A stretch of 64,000 nucleotides of DNA from positions 293,768,200 through 293,832,199 of the forward strand of contig NC_050096.1 in NCBI RefSeq assembly GCF_902167145.1. Direction: 5' to 3'. The DNA is from Zea mays (Eukaryota; Streptophyta; Magnoliopsida; Poales; Poaceae). Made by a program: the position numbers and the translations under genes. Under the pieces are notes generated by a model, which saw nothing but the letters and a program-made list of their open reading frames with translations, did not search any database and was not told the DNA's origin. Positions 21,401 to 32,300 of this stretch are shown piece by piece (position 1 is the stretch's first letter; every line of letters starts with the position of its first letter).

Positions 21401-22398
21401 AAACACCCCATACCATAGTTAGCTGTTAAAATTAGCTGAATGCATCCAAACAGTCTAGCTAATAATTGAACTAATATTTAGCTAGATATTTGTTAGCTAG
21501 CTAAGCGGGTGTTTGAATGCTCTAGAGCTAATAGGTAGTTGGCTAAAAAATTGCTAGTGGAATTAGCTAGCTAACTATTAACTAATTTACTAAAAATAGC
21601 TAATAGATGAACCATTAGCTAGACTGTTTGGATGTCCTCAACTAATTTAAGCAGCTAACTGTTAGCTATAGGGCATTCAAACATGGCATAGCTAATAGTT
21701 AGGCCATGTTTGAATGCACTAGAGCTAATAGTTACTCCCTCTATTCCCTATCTTAAGGTTAGAGCTAATAGTTACTCCCTCTATTCCCTATCTTAAGGTC
21801 ACGTCCTAAGTTAATATTTTAAAACTTTGACCAACAACATGTATAAAAATAATTATTTTTACATTACAAAAACTATATATTGTGGTAGATGTTTTAATAA
21901 TAAATCTAACAGTTTCACTTTTATTTAGTCAATATTTATGAATATTTTGTTATTAACGGTCAAAGTTGAAAATATTTGACTTAGGACATACCTTCGTGAC
22001 TTTAAGATAAAGGATGGAGGGAGTAGCTGCTAAAATTAACTGAAAACGTCCAAACAGTGTAGCTAGTAATTCAACTATTAGCTATTTTTAGCAAATTAGC
22101 TAATCGTTAGCTATCTAATTTCACTACCAAATTTTTAAACAACTAACTATTAACTCTAGTGCATTTAAATACTCCCTTAGTGCATTCAATCACCCCTTAG
22201 TCTCTTCCTACTTATTGCTTCCACTCTCCATTTTATCCCTTCCACAGTAGGGTTGCTGATGCCATAACATTATGATTGTTTTTTTTAAACCCCTGTCCCT
22301 ATTTCTGTTCATTGCAGAACAATCCTGGCTGGGGTTTTGACAAGAAATGCCAATTCATGGACAAGTACGCTCGCATAGTTTCAGAGCAATACAAGTAG
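18418..22398 (+). CDS. Mitochondrial-type RGG/GRGRG-rich protein, probable mitoribosomal small-subunit protein (S24/S35-like)
   Basis: Four exons: 18418-19374, 19461-19604, 20241-20426, 22318-22398. All introns are GT-AG in phase 0, and the product is 455 aa. The N-terminus (MRGIG.AAARR..FLSSRALAFSSSS) is Arg/Ser/Ala-rich without acids, like a mitochondrial presequence. Residues about 35-260 are low complexity with repeated GRGRG/RGRGRG blocks, proline runs and a KLSPQEAVRRAVELL helix. The C-terminal 140 residues are the conserved part (FEPEYHVNFGNPDIDEKPPM, KPFVVAYEGIQNQEEWEEAV, RVANTLPESIPSSVKRFTD, NNPGWGFDKKCQFMDK, stop after SEQYK). This matches, from memory, a plant family annotated as mitochondrial ribosomal protein S24/S35. 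The gene is certain; the function is less so. The third intron (1.9 kb) is full of MITEs. Confidence 0.85.
20670..20787. mobile_element. Stowaway-like MITE in intron 3
   Basis: Left arm ..CTATCCGTTCCAAATTGTAAG and right arm CTTACAATCTGGAATGG..GGAG are imperfect inverted repeats flanked by TA (20668-20669 and 20788-20789). A related half copy follows at about 20817-20890. Confidence 0.65.
20929..21126. mobile_element. Tourist-like MITE, copy 1 (intron 3)
   Basis: Terminal inverted repeats GGGG(T/C)GTTTGAATG..CTAGAGCTAATAGTTA flanked by TAA (20926-20928) and TAA (21127-21129); 198 bp. The 3-bp TSD suggests the PIF/Harbinger class. Confidence 0.7.
21182..21504. mobile_element. Tourist-like MITE split by a second copy (intron 3)
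   Basis: A full copy at 21213-21409 (GGGGGTGTTTGAATGCAC at one end, GTGCATTCAAACACCCC at the other) has ATA direct repeats on both sides. It sits inside an older copy whose arms are at about 21184-21212 and 21410-21504. Confidence 0.6.
21505..21700. mobile_element. Tourist-like MITE, third copy (intron 3)
   Basis: CGGGTGTTTGAATGCTCTAG at the left and GGGCATTCAAACATG at the right define another member of the same family. Its target duplication is unclear. Confidence 0.5.
21701..22185. mobile_element. Tourist-like MITE with a nested Stowaway and a 40-bp tandem duplication (intron 3)
   Basis: The outer arms are CATGTTTGAATGCACTAGAG (about 21706) and CTCTAGTGCATTTAAAT (about 22153). A Stowaway at 21775-22023 (CTCCCTCTATTCC..GGATGGAGGGAG, TA on both sides) is inserted in it. 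The left boundary is duplicated exactly: 21721-21760 and 21761-21800 are 40-base tandem copies except for the last base. Confidence 0.7.
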
Positions 22399-22739
22399 AA
22401 AGGCATCTTATACCCTGTTGTAGTAACCATATTATTTGTCCTCCAAGGAGACAAGTACGCTTTGTTTTGAGAGAAGGTGAGATGCCCATATCTAATCCGT
22501 GCAATGTTTTTTTATTTATTTCACTGAGATGCTAGTTTGATAAATAAAATTGGTGACAAACATGTTTCTTTTTTTCATCATATGAAGCACCAATTCCTTG
22601 CTCGGGCTTACTGAAGTGCTTGTCGCTATTTTTTTTTTTTTTTTGTGGGGGACGGAGGTAGTATGCTGTTTTGGGAACACGAAAGTTTGTTGAGAGCTAA
22701 TCAAACGGAATTTTCTACTTCTCTTGTGCTATGGGCTTA
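22399..22739 (+). other. Probable 3' UTR and flank of the mitochondrial-type gene
   Basis: Follows the stop at 22396-22398. AT-rich, with a T16 run near 22630. No clear poly(A) signal was chosen and no other gene is seen. Confidence 0.4.
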
Positions 22740-22872
22740 TGGTCTTGTTTGGATGTAGTTGGGTCTGTGCGTGAAATACACATGCGCGCCGAGGTGGATC
22801 AGAGTAAAAACTCGAACTAAATACCACCTCAATCTACCCCGACACACGTGAATCCGAACATCAACCAAGGCC
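22740..22872. mobile_element. Foldback MITE-like element
   Basis: GGTCTTGTTTGGATGTAG at the left pairs imperfectly with ATCAACCAAGGCC at the right; inner arms (GTGCGTGAAATAC / CACACGTGAAT) extend the pairing. No target duplication could be fixed. Confidence 0.4.
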
Positions 22873-24825
22873 TGCCTAAGGTGAGAGTGAGACACTCGCA
22901 CCGCATACCGGCATGGCAGCATCGAATCGCTCGATCGGTTTCTCTACGGTGCAATGTGCTACATGTATGTATGGCAGCCTGTGTATGCCGCCTTGTCTAG
23001 ATCCAAAAGGCTCTTGATCCAAAAGAGATGCCATCATCTTCGTCCCTGCGTAGCAGCACGTCATGCCGAACCGAAGACGGACACGAACCATGCTAGTGCG
23101 TGGTTGGTTCCGGTGCCTGACTGCCTGAGCATGCATGGGGATGGGGATGGGGTGGGCCGGTGGGGTGGGTCGGTCATGCTGGATCAGGCCATGCCGGAGG
23201 CGGTGCAACTGCACGGTCCGCGAGGAGGGAGGGAGGCCGGCCAGTGGGCAGTGGCGCTGTCAAGAGAAAGCTAGCGGATCAAGGACCCCTCCCCCGGCCT
23301 GCTGCTGCCTTTCCCAAAAGGCGTGATGATGATTGGGACGTGCCACTGCTCGCTGCTTAGCTAGCAGGATAATTAATCACCCAGCATCGTCAGTTTCCAG
23401 TTGCAGCTGCCGATGCCACATGGGCCAACAATGGGCGTCGTCTCGTCGCTAGCTCCTCCTCCTCTGGCCATCTGCAGCAGCAGGGAGGGCAAGCTTGAGT
23501 TTTGTGTCAGTTGAGTACTGGTATGTACTCCAGTTGACGAGAACCATCGGTCGCCTCGCCCATGCATGGTGGCATGGCACATTATCTTTTACTGCTCCGA
23601 TGCATGCTAGCTCCAAGGCGCCTCAAAGCAAGATCCCAGAGAGCTGCAAGCTGCTGCTAGTGGGTGGGTCATCGAGAGGCTAGCTAGCTAGCTAGGCGGG
23701 GTGATGTGATGTGCACTGCAAAGCATGGGTTAGAGTAGCTAAACAGCTACGGCTAGTCGCTTTGGGAAGCAGGCAGCGGATAGGGTTAACGAATTAACAA
23801 GCCCCGCCCGGCCGGAGCCCACGCGCGCGGGGAGGCCAGCAGCGGCCATGCCGTCGTGCGTGGCCGAGGCAGCAGTGTAGGGTCTGGGTCTCGGCGACCG
23901 CGCGTGGCTGTGTCGTGGGGACATCCCTCCGGCCGCCGCCTAGTAGGACGCCTCCGAGCACTCATGTGTCCGTGCATGCACGCAGCAGCATAATATATGT
24001 ATATTATTATTATACTACGTGTAATGCCTTCCAATTAATTAATATGTAGGAGTATATATGTAATATAGCTATACAGCTAGTCATTGGATTACACGTATAC
24101 GTTAGCCAGCTTATATGTATAGTTATTATATCATCTCTCTCTATATATGTATAGCTAGCTAGTTAATTACGTTTGTTGCGGTTAATTATTTACAAACACA
24201 GCGTCCCCGATCTCGATGCGTACGTGCCCTAGCTTTGTTCTCGAAGGAATGAGTACCGTCCAAGTTGTTGCACGCGAAATGAAAATGGAAACTAGCAATT
24301 CTTTGATCGGGGAAGAAGACATCTAATCTATAGCACACTGCACGCGCGCGGCTAGCCGGAGCTCCGAGCATCTCGAAATGAGAGAGGAAGTTGAGATGTT
24401 AATATAGGGATATGCATGGATCGATACTAGCAAACGTATCCGTTAGGACACATGACATTATTGAGGATTAACTTGAAATTTATTCAGCGTCCGTGTCATG
24501 CATGTCTTTTCATTCTTTTAGGGGTCAAGATCTATCGATAATCTTATTGCACGCTTCAATTTGTTATGTTGCGGCCAATTTCGGCATATTTTCTATTTCA
24601 AACTCGACTATACAAATAATATAATCTACAGTGAAAAATAATATTTTATACGGTCGTTTACACGGTCCACCGGAGAACAACATAGGTGAAATAGAAAATC
24701 GGAAAGAAAAAACAAGGAAAAAAAGAAAGAGAAACACGTTGAGGGGAAAAAATCAAGTGGAACGCGGATAAGGAAAACCACGTAGAGCATGGACATGGAA
24801 GGGAGAAAATCTAGAGAACAATTAA
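22873..24825. other. Intergenic DNA without recognised genes
   Basis: Mixed GC content. It includes a G-rich block on the + strand (about 23135-23240, repeated GGGATGGGG/GGTGGGG) that could form a G-quadruplex, and a (GCTA)n-like run near 23680. Reading frames are short and without motifs. Confidence 0.45.
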
Positions 24826-24953
24826 GGGTTAGTTTAGAAACTCAAATCTCCTCTATAATTTGAGAGAGGGTTGAGGTGAAAATAAGTTCATAAATTCATT
24901 TCCATCTCAATCCTCTCTAATCCTGCAGAGGATTTGAGTTTGTAAACTAGCCC
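24826..24953. mobile_element. Tourist-like MITE (128 bp)
   Basis: GGGTTAGTTTAGAAACTC at the left and GAGTTTGTAAACTAGCCC at the right are inverted repeats, flanked by TAA (24823-24825) and TAA (24954-24956). Confidence 0.75.
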
Positions 24954-26663
24954 TAAAAAGACTAGGGTTGTAGTAACTGTTACTTCTATGAGAAAGTTGA
25001 ACTAGTCGATCTATTTTTGGTATGCCAAGTTCTCTAATTTTCGTCTCGCCAATGTCTATGTAATAAATAAAACTATTTATATGCAACTATGGTTTTAAAG
25101 TACACATTCTAAATGGTAAGCACACTGATACAAGAGTCCAAAACTAGAACCATTATTAAGATCAAAAAATGGACGGCTATGATCGTCAGATTAGTGGGCC
25201 GAGGCGGAGATGAACGGTGATCGAGAAGTAGACTGTAGATAGTGCACAGCCGCGCGTGGAAGCTATAGTGACCACTCTAAGCGCCAGCCCGGAGAAACAC
25301 AAAGTGACGCTAGCTCCAATCCGGCCGGCCGACACTTGTAAAATACTACTTTCATTTTTGAATATGTATTATCTACTAATTTATTTTTAAACTAAATAAC
25401 GATAAACAAAAAAGAACGAGGGACTACCATATGAAACAAAAATCTACTAGAAAACAAAAAAAAACTGTAATGTATGTATAGTAATTAATTCGCGCCATGG
25501 CTGATGTTTCTCCCATGCATGTCTATGCCTATAGCAGGCCAACGCTAGCTACCTAGGCAGGGCCGGATGCATGGGGACCCTATGGCCAGAGGCGATCGAA
25601 GGAGACATCGTTTCGCTGTCGCGGGGGAGGGAAGTGAGCGGTGCACAGTGCACACACACCAACACGTAGGAGAGTAGTAGGTGTACACGCAGCGCAGGCA
25701 CGCACACGCACACGCACGGGCGGAGAGACGGGCGCATGCATGTATGCGTGGCTGCTGGCGCGCCCGTACGTGTGCGTGAAGACAAGCGTGAAAAGACGAA
25801 GCGGCCCTCTCTCGATCCACGGGAGAGAAAAGCAGAGGACGACGAAGCCGTGCGTGCGGCATGCATGGCGCATCGGTCTCACGCACACCCACCCACAGCC
25901 CAGGCGAGCGAGCTATCGCGTTGCGTGCGTGCAAACTGCAAAGCAGCGACGAGAGCCGACGACGACGCCCGTTGCCCGACGGGTCGTGGCCGGCCGCCGG
26001 TCCTCGCCTAGTCGCCTCGTTCTCGGACGTATACCTCTCGGGCGGAGCGGGGCAGTTGTTTTTGCACGGGAATGGGCGGACTCTGTGCAAAGTGCGTGCT
26101 GGCTGCCTGGCTGGTCGCGCGCGCTAGCTGCTGCATCTTTTTAAGTTTTCGTGTAACCGTGCAGCAACAAGCAATGTCGTCACGTCGATCGACCGGTCGA
26201 CGACGACGCGTCGTCGGGCTGCCTCTGATCGATCTCCCAGGGTCGTCGTCGATCGTCGTCGAGCATCCAAGGCGGTCGATCGTTTCTCGCCATACATGCA
26301 TGCATGCACCGTACTTTGGCAGGAGTCTGGGGCTAGCTCTTCAAACCAGTCATTGCCCCCTAGGTAGCTAGCGACTAGCGACTAGCGAGTAGCCAGTAGC
26401 CAACACTATAGGCAGGTAAACCATATCCCAGCGTCTGCTGCACTGTGCCAAAAAGAAAAGAGCGTTACGTACTGTGCAAACCATGCATATGTACCATCAG
26501 TAGAAACTAGAAAGGCGTCTCTATCTGGAATCTTAGCTACGTCCTCTTTTTCAGGGCTTCAAACCGATTGAGTTTCATCCATACTGTGATACTATTTACG
26601 GTACTGTTTGTTCATACGAGCTTTTTTTTTTGCTTCAAATGAACTAGAGATCAGTTTTTTTTA
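24954..26663. other. Intergenic DNA; GC-rich island at about 25560-26330
   Basis: Contains a CG-rich, CACACGCAC-rich stretch with overlapping frames on both strands but no recognisable protein or RNA. It could be a promoter or an unannotated transcript; nothing in the sequence decides. Confidence 0.4.
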
Positions 26664-26818
26664 GGAACAATTGGATCTATACCATTAAAAGATCCAAACT
26701 TTAGATATATACCATGGACCTCACATGTCATTGACTCATGTGGACCCACATGTAAGTGAGATGGTAATGGTATGGATCCAAAGTGGTGATCTTTTAATGG
26801 TATGGATCCAAATTTCCC
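26664..26818. mobile_element. Small inverted-repeat element between T-runs
   Basis: GGAACAATTGGATCTATACC at the left and its near complement GGTATGGATCCAAATTTCC at the right pair over about 30 bases, including CATTAAAAGATC / GATCTTTTAATG. An internal partial repeat (GGTATGGATCCAAAG) and T-rich runs flank it, as possible target duplications. The class is unresolved. Confidence 0.6.
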
Positions 26819-27836
26819 TTTTTTTTATAGTTTCAGTCGCTTTGACTGGTTATTATATACAGGGTTGGCTAGTTCAACCTACACCTAATTATTCATATTC
26901 ATGTGTTCTGTACTCCGTAATAACATAAAAAATTTTCGGAAAAGAACAAAAAACTCATGACCTCGACCATCAATCGCTTCAGCTACCGCACACCCTAGTA
27001 CCCTACACGACAAGAGTGAAGAGCGAACACTGAAATGGGTGACGTTCGGCGTGAAGCTGACCGCTGTCAGGTAGGTCCATCCAGCCTTGGGCCCCACGGG
27101 CAGTGGCGTGAGTGAGCGTGACACTGCGAGGGCTGCGCTTGTCTCTGCAAGTAGGGCCGGCGCAAAAACGGATCGAAGAAGCGCGGGGCCCGACCCCGAC
27201 CCCGCCGCAAGCAAAGCAAGCAGGAGAGGAGAGGAGAGACGCGGCAAACTGGCAGTTGGCTGGAAGCGGGCCGAGGGAGGAAAAGGCCCAACAACCGGTC
27301 GTGGGTCCCGCTTGCTCCTTCCGCTGGCTGGACCCATCACCCATCCTCAACCTCGACCATGGACGGCCGGCCAGTTTCTACGGTTACTGTTCTCCGGTTC
27401 CATTACTATTGTTTCCGTCAGCTTGGCTTTCCAGATTTTTTTTTGGACTGTATAAGTGTATATACAAAGACATTTGGAGGTGACGTTGTATTTGATATGG
27501 TATAGGATCAAGGGGGACAGAGAATTCGAAAGGATCATCATACTCATACAATGTAGAAAAGCTGCAATTCCAGTTCAAAAAGAAGCCATTCCCTACAGAT
27601 GTGGCATGTAAATAACTGACACTTGCCTTTTGTTTTCATTCTCGGGGTTGCCATTTTCGCTCGCTGCTGCTTCACGGCTCACGGACCTCTCCTTCCTCCC
27701 AGCTCGTACCAGATGACGTTACTGCCCATGTACTGCTCATTATTAAGCTAAGCAGAGGCTTGGATTCGAGCGGGGTGATTAGGTTAGATTAAAAAAGCCC
27801 AGAGCGAGGATACAGAGATGGGCACGGAGGGTGGGG
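26819..27836. other. Intergenic DNA upstream of the 5-phosphatase gene
   Basis: GC-rich at 27050-27350, with frames on both strands but no motifs. May contain upstream regulatory sequence. Confidence 0.4.
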
Positions 27837-28507
27837 GATAAAAGAGGCAGGGGAACCAGAGAGGGCAATAGATCAGGGCCGGTGAGTGTGACGGTGAGGG
27901 GGGTATTGGTATTGCATCTCGCTGTCGCATTGCACTTGCACGCACCACCATACGCCGCACTGCTGAGCTCTACTACTCTACTACTCCTCCTACTCCTGTC
28001 TGTACAAACCTGTTCCGGCGTCTGGCTGTACCGCTAGTCTTCTTAACCCCTGGAGCGAGACGGAGGCCTACGGAAGAGAGAGAGGGAGGGAGGGAGGAGA
28101 GGGTATTCAGAATTTCAGGAGCAAAGTGCACAGCGGTGCTGCCTTGCCAGACAGCTACGGCGCTAGGCTGTGCTGCTGCCGAGGCGGGGCATTCGTTCCT
28201 CCCCAGTACGAGGAGAGGAGGAAGATTTGGTTGGTTGGAGGGGAGGGGGTGACAATGGATTCTTGATCCCCGGCGCGGCTGGTTTGTTGCGGCAAGCTGA
28301 AGCATTTCGCTCGGCAGTGGATTCGGCCCAGGATTCGCGGCTCCCGGGTCAGGATCTTGCTCTGTGAGGCGAAATCTGTGCGGGATTTGAGGTTTCCTTC
28401 CTCCAACGACGCGCCCTGCCTTGTTAGGAGTCGAGGACGGAGGGTGTGGAGGAGGAGCGTCAGTTCTTCCATTGCTGTGCTGTGCCGTTTCTGGGAGTTA
28501 TGAGACA
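27837..28507 (+). promoter_or_regulatory. Probable core promoter and long 5' UTR of the 5-phosphatase gene
   Basis: GATAAAAG at 27837-27844 is a TATA-like candidate about 660 bases before the start codon. The stretch is rich in GGGAGG/GAGAGGGAGG purine runs (28075-28110). Alternatively transcription starts closer to the ATG. The choice is inference. Confidence 0.3.
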
Positions 28508-28511
28508 ATGA
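28500..28511 (+). promoter_or_regulatory. Three-codon upstream ORF overlapping the main start
   Basis: ATG AGA CAA TGA: a minimal uORF whose TGA overlaps the main ATG (28508-28510) in ATGA. Ribosomes starting at 28500 would terminate on the main start, which could dampen or re-route initiation. Confidence 0.55.
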
Positions 28512-31500
28512 GGGAAGACATCAACAAGAAGAGCAAGGTATTTGCTTGGTTTCAGTTCTGTCTGGGATGGGATGTGCCTCGTTGTTCCGTTTCCTGCGTT
28601 TTTACTATTGATCGAGCCTTGTGGGATTTTTGCCTGTTCGTTCGTGCGCAGCTCTCCTGGTCGAAATCTCTCGTGAGGAAGTGGTTCAACATCAAGACTA
28701 AGGCACATGATTTCCATGCGGATTGCGACGCCGCCCAAGGTAACGCCATGTTTGCTGAAAGGAATTTACGTCATCCCGTGCTTGACGTTTCTCGCACTAC
28801 CCAGATTTTCCGGTCTAGTTCGTACTATAGGTTTCATTCGGAGACGGATACATTACCAGCAAAACATGTCTCAGTCCGACACGGCTACCTTTAGTCTTTG
28901 TTCCTGGTATTGGTCCTCGGAATGTCCCAACCAGACACCTTTTTCACAAGTGATGCAGGTGTTTGTCTGTTGCTGCTAGGAATTTTTGTATCTTTCTCGT
29001 CTCATGGCGTGTTTACCTGTCTAAGTCTAAGTTTCATCTTTCATTTCCGAGAGACCGAGACAGCACTCAGCAGCTCTGCTCAACACAGACTCAAACAACT
29101 GGCATTTCCTTTGCATTTGCTGCATTTTGTTTATTTGGGCTGAATTTGCTTGGTGATTCAGGGAGGGACGGGCATGGTGATGAATGGAGGACCAGCGGCT
29201 CAGAGAGGCAGGCAGGCGCCGCCAAGAAAAGCAGAACTGGTCAGATAGGACCACACTTCTCTCTCTTTCTCTGTCTTCAGGCATCAAAGATTGCAGCTAC
29301 CTCCCTTTTATTTTGCCAGAGCTCCTCTTTTTGCTAAACTGATTTCATTGGTCGTTCAAATAGTCCTTGTCTATGTCTTTTTTTTACCGGTTCATCTGAT
29401 TATTATCTGTTTCTGTTGTTCCTTAATGACTTGTAGACCGGTCGTCGAAGCGGAGTAGTGTGGACAGAATCCGAGGAGGGAAAAACGACTTGGATGCGGC
29501 ACGCCTCACAGAACTTCAGAATTATAGGTAAAGTGTGTGTTTTTACTCTTCATGTTCTTCTTTGCCTTGTGAGCTTAGAAGCCAAGTGGAATGCCCAGAC
29601 GAACTGATCCGTTGTGTGCTAGTGGTAATATGGTAGTGTGCATCTCAGATTCATATTGCTTGTAGTTACTTCTCGCAGTTTGATTTCACTGCAGTAATTT
29701 GACGAATCTCTCTTTTGTTTCCCTGCTTTCGTAGAATCTTTGCCTCCACATGGAATGTCGGCGGTAAATCCCCACCAAGGGGATTGAATCTTGATGACTG
29801 GCTCCATTCTTCACTTCCAGCTGATATCTATGTGTTAGGGTGTGTAGCGCCCAGAGGGCTTCCTAAAATTTAAACGATATTTGACTTCACCATATGCTCT
29901 TTAGTTATTCCCTTTCAACTTCTTTTTATTGTTGTCAGATTTCAAGAAATTGTTCCTTTGAATGCTGGAAATGTTCTTGGCACTGAAGATAATCTCCCAG
30001 CGAAAAAATGGGTCTCCCTTGTTAGGAGGACACTGAATAAGAATCCTGGTTCATGCTGCTATGGTGGCTATCGCACGCCATCTCCTGTCCCGGATCCAGT
30101 TGTAGAACAAGATGCTGATTTTGAGGGATCATCGAGAAGGCACGACAGTTTATCCTATTTGCATCGTCGGTCATTCAACCTTAGCCGGAGTTTAAGAGTT
30201 GAAGGGAACCATATGCTGTCACACCCAAGATTGGATCGTAGGTTCAGTGTCTGTGACCCAGTTAGCTTGGGAGGCAGGCCAAGTGATTTTGATGGGAACT
30301 TCCCATTCATGGGATCACCAGATGATCATTGTATCGAGGAGGATACAAGCAACGGAGCACATTTTTCACCCTTCCCATATGGCTATGGTGTCTCTGCACC
30401 TATGGAAGAAAATGGTTATCATCCAAATACACCGTCTAGGTAAATTTTTTCTCTCTCTTGACATGTTTCATAACAGTTTGCACATGCATGTTCTGGTATG
30501 CAATTTTTATCTATTTTCAACCATTTGCTCTTAGTAATGCCTATGATACTTTGTTTATATGTTCCTGAAAATGACTCCAGAAATGATGTATTTGTACCAG
30601 GTACTGCTTGGTTGCCAGCAAGCAGATGGTCGGTATATTTCTCACCATTTGGGTACGCAGCGAAATAAGAAATGATGTGAGGAACCTGAAAGTTTCTTGT
30701 GTGGGTAGAGGACTAATGGGTTATCTCGGAAATAAGGTAAATAATGTACATTCTGCACAGCTTTCATTTTTGTCCTGCTACACATTTTTATCTTAGATTG
30801 GTTACCTTGGGTGTAGATGGTTATCCGTTGTTACCACAGTATAGACTACTGAGCATGCTTTCATTTTGATGCAGGGGTCGATATCCATAAGCATGTCTTT
30901 ACACCACACCACCTTTTGTTTTATCTGTTGTCATTTGACCTCCGGTGAGAAGGAGGGAGATGAACTCCGGAGGAACTCTGACGTCATGGAAATTCTAAGG
31001 AAGACTAGATTTCCACAGGTCCGTGGTGCTGCTGATGTCAAGTCACCAGAAACAATTCTTGAACATGAGTATGTAGCCCTGCTCTTTTTTTTTCTTTCTT
31101 TCCTTCCCTGAGGCAATGCTTCTTATATGCATAGTGACACAGTGGCATCAGAGAACTGGCACTGATTGGATACTCTTTCTTTTTTTTCTTCTAATTGCAG
31201 TCGTATCATTTGGCTTGGGGATTTGAATTACCGGATCGCTCTTTCGTACTGCTCAGCTAAAGCTCTTGTTGAAATGCATAGCTGGAAGCAACTGTTGGAG
31301 AAAGATCAGGTAACTTGCTACTGCTCTGTTACGCTATATATATCTTTTTCCTAGTCAGTGTGTCTGAAATTACTTGCTTGAAAGCAGCTACGGATAGAAC
31401 GGAGATGTGGGCGTGTTTTCCAGGGATGGAAAGAAGGCAGGATTTATTTTCCTCCAACATATAAGTACTCATTCAACTCAGACCGTTATTCAGGGGTTCG

Positions 31501-31900
31501 GCCCAAAGAAAAGCGGAGAACGCCCGCTTGGTAATGTTTTTCTTCTTCTTCTGCCGCGTTATCCAACGACAATTTCACCCTCCGTCGAGTTACTCCGAAG
31601 GAATTCCCTGACGCGTGTTTTCTTTTCTCTCAATGAAGGTGCGATCGCATTCTGTGGCATGGCAACGGTCTCATGCAGCTGTCGTACGTTCGCGGAGAGT
31701 CTCGCTTCTCTGACCACAGACCAGTGTACAGTATTTTCATGGCCGAGGTCGAGAGCATCCGGCACAGAAGGAGAAACGCGGGCTATTTCAGCTCTAGGAT
31801 CGAGGTGGAGGAGCTCTTGCCAAACCCGTACAGTCATCCGGCGTTTACAGCTTCCAGTCAGATGGTTGAGAATAATCACACTGCACAGAAACTAACATAA
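28508..31900 (+). CDS. Type I inositol-polyphosphate 5-phosphatase (CVP2/CVL1-like)
   Basis: Removes the 5-phosphate from inositol polyphosphates (Ins(1,4,5)P3-type and/or PI(4,5)P2-type substrates). Eleven exons: 28508-28537, 28652-28739, 29162-29239, 29437-29527, 29735-29839, 29939-30439, 30601-30736, 30875-31068, 31201-31309, 31388-31530, 31639-31900. All introns are GT-AG with compatible phases; 578 aa, normal for the plant type I subfamily. Motifs in order: [20 protein letters not shown] near the N-terminus, [27 protein letters not shown], the plant-specific Ser-rich insert (long exon 6), [52 protein letters not shown] and SDHRPV. The GDxN and PAWCDRI signatures that hold metal and phosphate are intact, so the gene looks functional. 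No signal peptide or membrane segment. Confidence 0.93.
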
Positions 31901-32300
31901 AGGTAACCCACTTTGTTAGTTTGTTGCCTGCTGGTGATTTGCTGCAAAAAAATAAATAAATATATTCTAGAACTCGTAGATCCTGATAGCGTGCGTGTTC
32001 TCTGCTGGGCGCTGACCTGTTTTTGCAGGACAGTTGCCCGATTTTGCAGCTAACCATTTGCCTGTGGACAGCCATGCACGTTGAACCAAGGACCAGCCGT
32101 CCAGCCCACACATCTGTAGCTCTGTACATCCTTAGCGACACAGCTTTCCCTTTTCCCTTCTTCACCTTCGGGATGTTAGCAAAATTACACAGATTTCCCT
32201 CTCTCTCTCTCTCTGTCTCTGTCTCTTTTTAGGGATGTTAGCAAAATTACACAGATTTCCCTTCTCTTCCATTCACCTTCGGGAGATGTATTAGCTTGAG
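31901..32300 (+). other. 3' UTR region of the 5-phosphatase gene, with a short duplication
   Basis: A GTAACC six bases after the stop and a TTTTTGCAG at 32021-32029 could bound a 3'-UTR intron. GGGATGTTAGCAAAATTACA plus CAGATTTCCCT occurs at about 32171-32203 and again at 32232-32263, separated by a CT-rich run: a local duplication. Confidence 0.45.

Noticed and set aside
25545..26371. Overlapping frames of about 90-180 codons in a GC-rich island
   Set aside because: They are open on both strands, rich in Arg/Thr/His and without recognisable domains or splice pattern.
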